Shown piece after piece: positions 57,490 to 64,000 of a stretch of DNA of 64,000 bases. Origin of the DNA: Diospyros lotus (lineage: Eukaryota; Streptophyta; Magnoliopsida; Ericales; Ebenaceae); NCBI RefSeq assembly GCF_014633365.1, contig NC_068339.1, positions 31,381,316 through 31,445,315 on the forward strand, read 5' to 3'. A model generated the notes under the pieces. The model did no database searches. It was not told where the DNA came from and worked only from the letters and a program-made list of their open reading frames with translations. The stretch's first letter is position 1. Each line of letters begins with the position of its first letter. The position numbers and the translations under genes were made by a program.

Positions 57490-59035
57490 AATAAAAACAA
57501 ACTCAAGCCCATTGCCCTGCTCACGGCCTGGCAACGAGGGAAAAATAAACTGAAGTCCGTTGTCCAGCTTATAGCCTAGCAACGAGGTAAAAGTACATTC
57601 AAACCCATTACGCCTCTCACGGCCCGGTACTGAGGTAAAAGTACATTCAAGACCGTTGTCCCGCTTATAGCCCGACAACGAGCTAAAAGTACATTCAAAC
57701 CCATTGCACCACTCACATCTCGGCAATGAGGTCAAAGTACATTCAAGCCCGTTGTCCCACTTATAGCCCGACAATGAGGTAAAAGTACATTCAAACCCAT
57801 TGCCCCGCTTACGGCCCAGTAATGAGGTAAAAGAATATTTAAGCCCGTTGTCCCGCTTATAGCCCGACAATGAGGTAAAAGTACATTCAAACCCATTGCC
57901 TCGCACACGGCCCGTCAATGAGGTAAAAGTACATTCAAGCCCGTAGTCCCGCTTATAGCCCGACAACGAGGTAAAAGTACATTCAAACCCATTGCCCCGC
58001 TCACGGCCCGGCAATGAGGTAAAAGTACATTCAAGCCCGTTGTCTCGCTTATAGCCCGGCAACGAGGCAAAAGTTCATTCACACCCATTACCCCGCTCAC
58101 GGCCCGACAATGAGGTAAAAGTACATTCAAGCCCGTTGTCCCGCTTATAGTCTGACAATGAGGTAAAAGTATATTCAAACACATTGCCCCGCTCACGGCC
58201 CGAAAATGAGGTAAAAGTACATTCAAGCCCGTTGTCCCGCTTATAGCCCAACAACGAGGTAAAAGTACATTCAAACCCATTGCCTCGCTCACGGCCCGGC
58301 AATGAGGTAAAAGTACATTCAAGCCTGTAGTCCCGCTTATAGCCCGACAACGAGGTAAAAGTACATTCAAACCCATTGCCCCGCTTACGACCCGACAATG
58401 AGGTAAGAGTACATTCAAGCCCGTTGTCTCGCTTATAGCCCGGCAACGAGGCAAAAGTTCATTCACACCCATTGCCCCGCTCACGACCCGGCAATGAGGT
58501 AAAAGTACATTCAAGCCCGTTGTCCCGCTTATAGACTGACAACGAGGTAAAAGTATATTCAAACCCATTGCCCCGCTCACGGCCCAAAAATGAGGTAAAA
58601 GTACATTCAAGCTCGTTGTCCCGCTTATAACCCAACAACGAGGTAAAAGTACATTCAAACCCATTGCCCCGCTCACGGCCTGGCAATGAGGTAAAAGTAC
58701 ATTCAAGCCCATTGTCCCGCTTATAGCCTGACAACGAGATAAAAGTATATTCAAACCCATTGCCCCGCTCACAGCCCGACAATGAGGTAAAAGTACATTC
58801 AAACCCGTTGTCCTGCTTATAGCCCGACAATGAGGTAAAAGTACATTCAAGCCCGTTGTCCCACTTATAGCCCGAAAATAAGGTAAAAGTACATTTAAAC
58901 CCATTGCCCCGCTCACGGCCCGGCAATGAGGTAAAAGAACATTCAAGCCCGTTGTCCTGTTTATAACTCAGCAACGAGGTAAAAGTACATTCAAACCCAT
59001 TGCCCTGCACACGGCCCAATAATGAGGTAAAAGAA
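57490..59035 (-). repeat. 48-bp tandem array with 96-bp higher-order period
   Basis: About 32 monomers. The marker AAGTACATTC recurs every 48 bp (57591, 57639, 57687 and so on). Two types mostly alternate: one with CCCATTGCCCCGCTCACGG, the other with CCCGTTGTCCCGCTTATAG, giving a 96-bp dimer. The alternation breaks in places (for example two second-type units in a row near 58800-58870). Because 48 is divisible by 3, the minus strand stays open in more than one frame (up to 343 codons of a 16-residue repeat); these are not treated as genes. Confidence 0.95.
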
Positions 59036-59137
59036 CATTCAAGCATGGACATGAAGCCCAAAGGCCCAATGGGTTGTAGGAGATCAAGGAAACAAGCCGA
59101 TGGAGCAAGAGGTCGAGCCAAGACCAAGTGGGGAGGA

Positions 59138-59800
59138 CCCACTCGGTTATGCTGAGTGGGTACGACACTACTTTGGTTTTTTATGCATAACTTTCTCATA
59201 TGAGCTTCGATTGAGGTGATTCAAAGTCCTATGGAATGATAAGATAATTATCTACAACTTTCATGTTTTGAGTTTTAAGAGATTCGAGCTGAATCAAGGT
59301 GTCAATCAGGCATAAAGTTGATGCACCTACACTATCAATGCTCAGAGTCAAGTATTGAAGGAAGATGGATCCAAACCAAGACAAAAGCCAAAAAGAAGGC
59401 ATGAATGAGTGGCCCCCCACTCGGTCATGACTAAGTGGCCCCTCACTCGGGCATAGGGAGACCAATTTTTCACAACTTTTCAAGACCCCACTCGGTTATG
59501 CCGAGTAGGTACGACACTATTTTGGTTTTTTTGCCATAACTTTCTCATACAAACTCCGATTGAGCTAACTCAAAGTCCTATGAAAAGCTAAGAGAATTAT
59601 CTAAAACTTTTATGTTTTGAGTTTTGAGAGATTAGAGCTCAATCAATGTGAAAATTGGTCATGAAATTGAGGTATGGGAACCACTCAAAATCGAGCCAAG
59701 GAAAAGGGCAAAAGAAGGCATGATCGAGTGGCCCCCCCACTCGGTCATGACTGAGTGACCCCTCACTCGGTCATGGTCGAGTGGGCTTAGGCCAATCTCT
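59138..59800 (+). repeat. 349-bp tandem duplication
   Basis: CCCACTCGGTTATGC starts at 59138 and again at 59487. Each copy runs through a CATAACTTTCTCATA block and ends in a cluster of CACTCGGTCATGACTGAGTG-type inverted motifs. Confidence 0.8.
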
Positions 59801-60041
59801 CCTCTTTTCCCTCTCGGATGGGCCGTGAAATCATCGAAATGGGCTGCGAGATTCTCGCCCCAATTCTCGCACGTCTTCTCTCTCTCCTCTGCTATAAATA
59901 TGAGATCATGCCTTCTTCACAAGGTACGCACACTAGAGTAATTGAAGTACAATTTCCCATTTTCTCTCGAGATCTGACTTAAGCATCGGAGGGTTTGTAC
60001 GGGGACCCCCACCCGCGTCCTAACGGTGCTCTCGTTTTGTA

Positions 60042-60480
60042 GGCCACTCGTCACCTCAGGTCACTCGTCATCCAAGGCCACTCGTCGCCTCAGGTCACTT
60101 GGTCATCCAAGGCCACTCGTGGCCTCAGGTCACTCGTCATCCAAGGCTACTCATCACCTCAGGTCACTCGTCATCTAAGGCCACTCGTCGCCTCAGATCA
60201 CTCGGCCATCCAAAGCCACTCGTCGCCTCAGGTCACTCGGTCATCCAAGACCACTCGTCACCTCAGGTCACTTGGTTATCTTGGGCCACCAGATCATCAG
60301 CCCACCAGATCATTAGTCCACCAGATTATTAGGCCACTAGATCATCAGACCCTCAGCTCTCCTTGGTCATGAGACCTTAGCTCGCCTTGATCACGAGACC
60401 CTCAACTCCCTTTGGTCACGAGACCTCAGCTCGCCTTGGTCAAGAGACCCTCAGCTCCCCTTGGTCAAGAGACCTCAGCG
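60042..60480 (+). repeat. Three adjacent minisatellites
   Basis: A 34-35 bp unit, GGCCACTCGTCGCCTCAGG..., is repeated about seven times (60042-60280). It passes into a 17-18 bp CCACCAGATCATCAG unit repeated about four times (60284-60350). A 28-29 bp unit, CTCGCCTTGGTCA(A/C)GAGAC, follows, about four and a half times (60352-60480). Confidence 0.85.
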
Positions 60481-60620
60481 CACGTGCACGTTTGATATGA
60501 GATTTTACTCTCATCGCACCTTGGCGACAAGACTCTCAGTATACTTGACTCTCGAAACCCTTAAGACTCAGAAGTCTCTAGAAACTCCCGTGGTCAACCA
60601 CGCACCTTACATTCTCCAAT

Positions 60621-61392
60621 GTAAAAAAAAATAGATTGTTGTATTTTGGCAACAACAATGCTTGTACATAGCATGGTTTGAGAAAGTATTTGTTACTTGA
60701 TGCGCCCTGAAAATGAGATCTACTAGGATATATCCTCTACAACGTTATGCTAGAAGCATAAGTGGGCTATAATGTTGGACTCATGTCAAGCTCAAATTGG
60801 CTACAAAGTTGGACTCGTGTAGGACTTAGATCCCTTGATATGATTATGCCATAATAGTGTTTATGGGAGCATGCACCTTTTTTTTTTCTTTATACATGTT
60901 TACTTGTGGCTTGATGTTAGCATAACGTGGATGCATGTGGTTACATGTTCATGGTGCTTATGTTAGTGTTAGTGTCCTAATGCTAGATTTAGATGGCATC
61001 TAACATTTATAATTATAGGACTAATGATGTAATTCTTGCAATATGTAATAAAATATATTTTCATATTTTAAGCTTATATCTTCATTCATAGCTTTCCAAC
61101 CATAATATATGAATGATTCTCTAGATTTCCTTTTGAAAATCTTATTCTTAAGTGTTAAGAATATATGACAATTGACTTTTGTAATAAGGATATCTTAGTG
61201 ATAATTCCCAGTCCTTAGACTTCTCAGAAAGAGATTATGATTAGTCGATTGCGGACTAACACATGGGATACTACCTTTGATTAGTATGGGATGCTAATGA
61301 TAAAGGATGGTGAGTCGCATGCCATAATCTATGAGATGGATATAGTATACATGTGGGTAGGTGTTAGTGGAACACTTACTGAATGTGACGCA
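60621..61392. other. Unassigned, possible copia LTR fragment
   Basis: Begins near the TTGTTGTATTTTGGCAACAA block shared with 36597. The rest is AT-rich with no frame of note. It could be an LTR fragment, but no second copy or TSD was found. Confidence 0.3.
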
Positions 61393-62431
61393 TGTGACGC
61401 CCCACTTTTCCCAGGCGTTAAATGACTTAAAGAATTTTGGGGATATATATATTTTTTTCCACAAACACATAACATAAATCATTCCTTGACAATCCCATTT
61501 TACCTTCTCAGCATATCAAACTTAGAATCAGTAAGCTAAGACAGGTAACATCATCATAAATGCAGAAGGTAGATCGAAACCTCAAATAGAATATAACCAA
61601 AATCACTTTTTCATAGCATGAAGTCGTACCATCGATTTAACATGACATCATCAAAATTAAAATACATCATAAACCAATAGTCATGCTACGAACCATCTAC
61701 AAATAACCGCTACTCCTCGACAATTCCTTTCCCTTTGGTATCGCTGCCTTCGCCTAGAACGTTTGAATATTCCAGAGACAAAGTCCAAATAAGATGTTGA
61801 ATCATCTAAGTGAGAGTTCAAAATATTTTCAAGAATGTATGCAAGATATGAAACAAAACAACATATCCCAACCCAAGAGAATCTCACACAGCACTTAACC
61901 CTTACTGAGGAAAGTGCAATCTCTCTAAAGGCAACACTACACCGACACATTGGCTCAACACAGTCCTATCTTAAGAGGGAAACATTAACACATCTCCCTG
62001 ACACAACGAAAAACCATTGTTACCACTTCCGACATGGAATGGTCATCATCAATTTAGGAACCTGAGGAATCACCTCACAATCATGTTAAGGATTACGTTT
62101 CCACTCAAAAGCATATCGGATCACGTCAACACAAATCCTGGCCACAAGATGTTCAACACTATCCCTAGGAATCCACATCCACCTAAAAAACAATGCTATA
62201 ACTTAAAGGCACTTTGGGTGGTGTCCACTCAAAACCCCGCCACTTAAGCTGATTCAGGGTGGTGTCCACTCTCAGCCCCGCCACTTGTCGACCCACTAGG
62301 GTGGTGTCCACTCTCAGCCCCCACCATAAGTGGGCATTTTCCCTTGGCACTCTTTCCTAGTGCTATCACTCTACTGCCACTCATAAGTTGACATCCCACA
62401 TTCTACATGAACAATACAAAAACATGCCAAT
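61393..62431 (-). mobile_element. Tekay-like LTR, 3' part
   Basis: On the minus strand it ends GGGGCGTCACA at 61393, like the GGGGTGTTACA end of the LTR at 18035, and includes the CATTCAAACGTTC-type block (61758-61775). It is interrupted at 62431 by the next LTR. Three 42-45 bp repeats with GGTGGTGTCCACTCTCAGCC lie at 62217-62340. Confidence 0.6.
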
Positions 62432-64000
62432 TGTAACACCCTAAATTTTTTTGGCATGTTATATCTTAGGATTTCGGGAATATATATTTTTTTTCACACC
62501 ACAATTACTGACATACATCACACAAATTTCCAGAAACCCTAATTTCACCTTCTCAGTCTAACAAACCCAATAATCAAATAGTTAAGACAAACAATATTAT
62601 TACAAATGCAAAAGCTAGATCGAACCTGATATGATACACAACTATAATGCTTTATTTATCATATAGGAAATTGTTCAAGACGTCTACAAAATAGATTACA
62701 TGGATATCATCTCTCGAAAGCGATAATCGAATGCCTCAAACATAACTAAAACATACTAAGGTTCGCATCAATTGAATTTCTCATACATACTTAAAGATAT
62801 GTTAAAACATGCTACAAACAGTAAAACGAGCTTATTCTTCAACCAACTCTTTTCCCTTAGAGCTGCTTGTCGAACCTGGAGCGTTTGAATATTCTAGGGA
62901 CACAGTCCAATTAGAAGATGAATCTTCTAGTGAGAACTCCAAAACAGTTTATATAAATGCATGAACAAGTATAAAATGTATGAAGAAACAACGAGGACTA
63001 TTTCAAAGTGCCTCATGAACATGTCAACCTTCTCTAATGAGAGCTTTCTCAATGGCACACACATAACGCCTCTTAGGAGGTCCTTAACCATGCCACATTG
63101 GCCTGACCTCATAAAACTTATGAAAACACCACATCCGTTGTCCCTTAGACTCACAATCTTCCCCACGAGAGCTTTCTCGATAGTGCACGCATAGCGTCTC
63201 TCGAGGGATACCCAGACTTTTACCTTCAGGAAACAACAAATTGGTACAACAGTATGGCTACACAAATTTTATAAATGCAACAGCTAAAAGCCAAACAACA
63301 TATATTTTCTAAGGAAACACATTTCATATAAGCAACATGATTTCACGTAAGAGAACAACAAGAGTTTTCATACAAGAACGTTACACAAAACATGTTTCAT
63401 GTAATAGGAGCTTTACACAAAAATAGGATTTTAAGTACTGGAGTCTCACCTTGAACTTAATTCTGGATTCCTCAAAATTCATGCCCAGGCTTCCTCCTTT
63501 CTTTTGGAGATTTCTCTCATTTTTCTAAAGCACAGATCTCTCACCTCAATGTCTCAAGTGGATCTCAAATGGAATGGTTTTGAGAACAACCCCATAGCCC
63601 TATTTATAGGCTTGGACTCTAAAGTGATCCAAAGCTAGAATGTAATAACTTTTCAAATCCGCAACCATACCTGTCACTTTTTCTCATTCCTAACACCTCA
63701 CCTCACTATACCCTTATGCCATCATTACTTGTACCAACTTACTTTTTCCCATTCCTAACACCTCACCTCACCATACCCTTATGTCATCATTACTTGTACC
63801 AACTTACTTTTTCCTACTCCTAACACCTCACCTCATTACTTCTCATAATTAACTAAGGCCATACCCTCATAATTAAATTTAATTAACTTCATAATCCCAT
63901 TTTAGACTTTGCACTATCCTCAAATATTGAATTAATAATCATCGAGATATTTAAAATCCAAGATTAATAACTCTAAGTTACTCGATAAGTATGTTTTTAC
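62432..64000 (-). mobile_element. Tekay-like LTR, 3' part, running off the window
   Basis: On the minus strand it ends AATTTAGGGTGTTACA at 62432. It is collinear with 14800-16742 (GATTCATCTTCTA, TCTAGGGACACAGTCC and CTTTCTCGATAG blocks in inverse). The promoter is TATAAATAGG at 63601-63610. It lacks the roughly 375-bp segment that lies between GTAAGT at 15361 and AAGGTGAGAC at 15739 in LTR 'I'. The 77-112 aa frames here are not genes. Confidence 0.7.

Larger units (their letters stand above)
59060..60620 (+). mobile_element. LTR-like block, Tat type, plus strand
   Basis: TATAAATATGAG at 59893 is followed about 70 bp on by CTGACTTAAGCATCGGAGGG and GGGGACCCCCACCC, an arrangement characteristic of Tat LTR R/U5. 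Upstream lies a 349-bp duplication and downstream three minisatellites. The ends and a PBS were not identified. It could be the 3' LTR belonging to the array at 57.5-59.0 kb, in which case that array is not part of minus-strand Tat2. Confidence 0.5.

Noticed and set aside
57355..58946. Long minus-strand frames of 235-343 codons with a 16-residue repeat
   Set aside because: They exist because the tandem repeat is 48 bp, a multiple of three, and open in several frames at once. No start context or domain supports a gene.
57490..59035. Possible CRISPR array
   Set aside because: The repeats are contiguous with no unique spacers, and the DNA is clearly plant nuclear. It is a tandem satellite-like array.

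Overview
This is nuclear DNA from a flowering plant, most likely a eudicot. The evidence is a five-exon gene with GT-AG introns, plant LTR retrotransposons (chromovirus/Tekay-like, Tat-like and probable Ty1/copia), a CACTA transposon, and AT-rich intergenic DNA with microsatellites. No species can be named. Only one gene looks intact: a BTB/POZ-NPH3 (NRL family, NPY-like) gene on the minus strand at 39610-43206.

Layout. 1-690 is the 5' end of a minus-strand Tekay-like LTR. 691-5430 is unassigned; it holds a 39-bp minisatellite and a 54-bp-stem inverted repeat at 3233-3378, which is a candidate small-RNA foldback. About 5430-7670 is an eroded CACTA-like element. About 7.7-33.46 kb is one Tat-lineage Ty3/gypsy element (Tat1) of roughly 8 kb, split by later insertions. 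Its parts are a 5' LTR, a PBS, a gag-protease pseudogene with no reverse transcriptase, a 164-bp tandem array, an antisense extra ORF (aORF) and a 3' LTR. A Tekay-like LTR pair of nested copies (11557-18035, TSD GGCAC) sits inside the array. A complete 11.3-kb LTR element with no visible coding capacity (19427-30713, LARD-like) sits between the array and the aORF. A solo LTR with perfect TSD GAGCT (33867-36510) follows, then probable copia remnants to about 39.2 kb.

39.5-50.3 kb is the gene-bearing, repeat-poor island. A 322-bp solo LTR (44328-44649, TSD GGGTA) lies in the gene's 5' region and several microsatellites lie upstream. From 50.29 kb repeats resume: a Tekay-like LTR carrying a complete non-autonomous CACTA element (51610-53874, TSD CTT), then a minus-strand Tat element (Tat2) with 3' LTR 53881-54524 and an opposite-strand aORF with its own promoter (54796-57130). 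A 48/96-bp tandem array (57490-59035) and a plus-strand LTR-like block rich in minisatellites (59.06-60.62 kb) follow. The window ends in two minus-strand Tekay-like LTRs, the second running off the edge.

The insertions can be ordered. Tat1 came first, then the Tekay-like LTR in its array, then a second LTR inside that one. The LARD-like element is younger: its LTRs are nearly identical except for one GC-rich block. Coordinates of splice sites, LTR ends and TSDs were read by hand; no alignment or database search was run.
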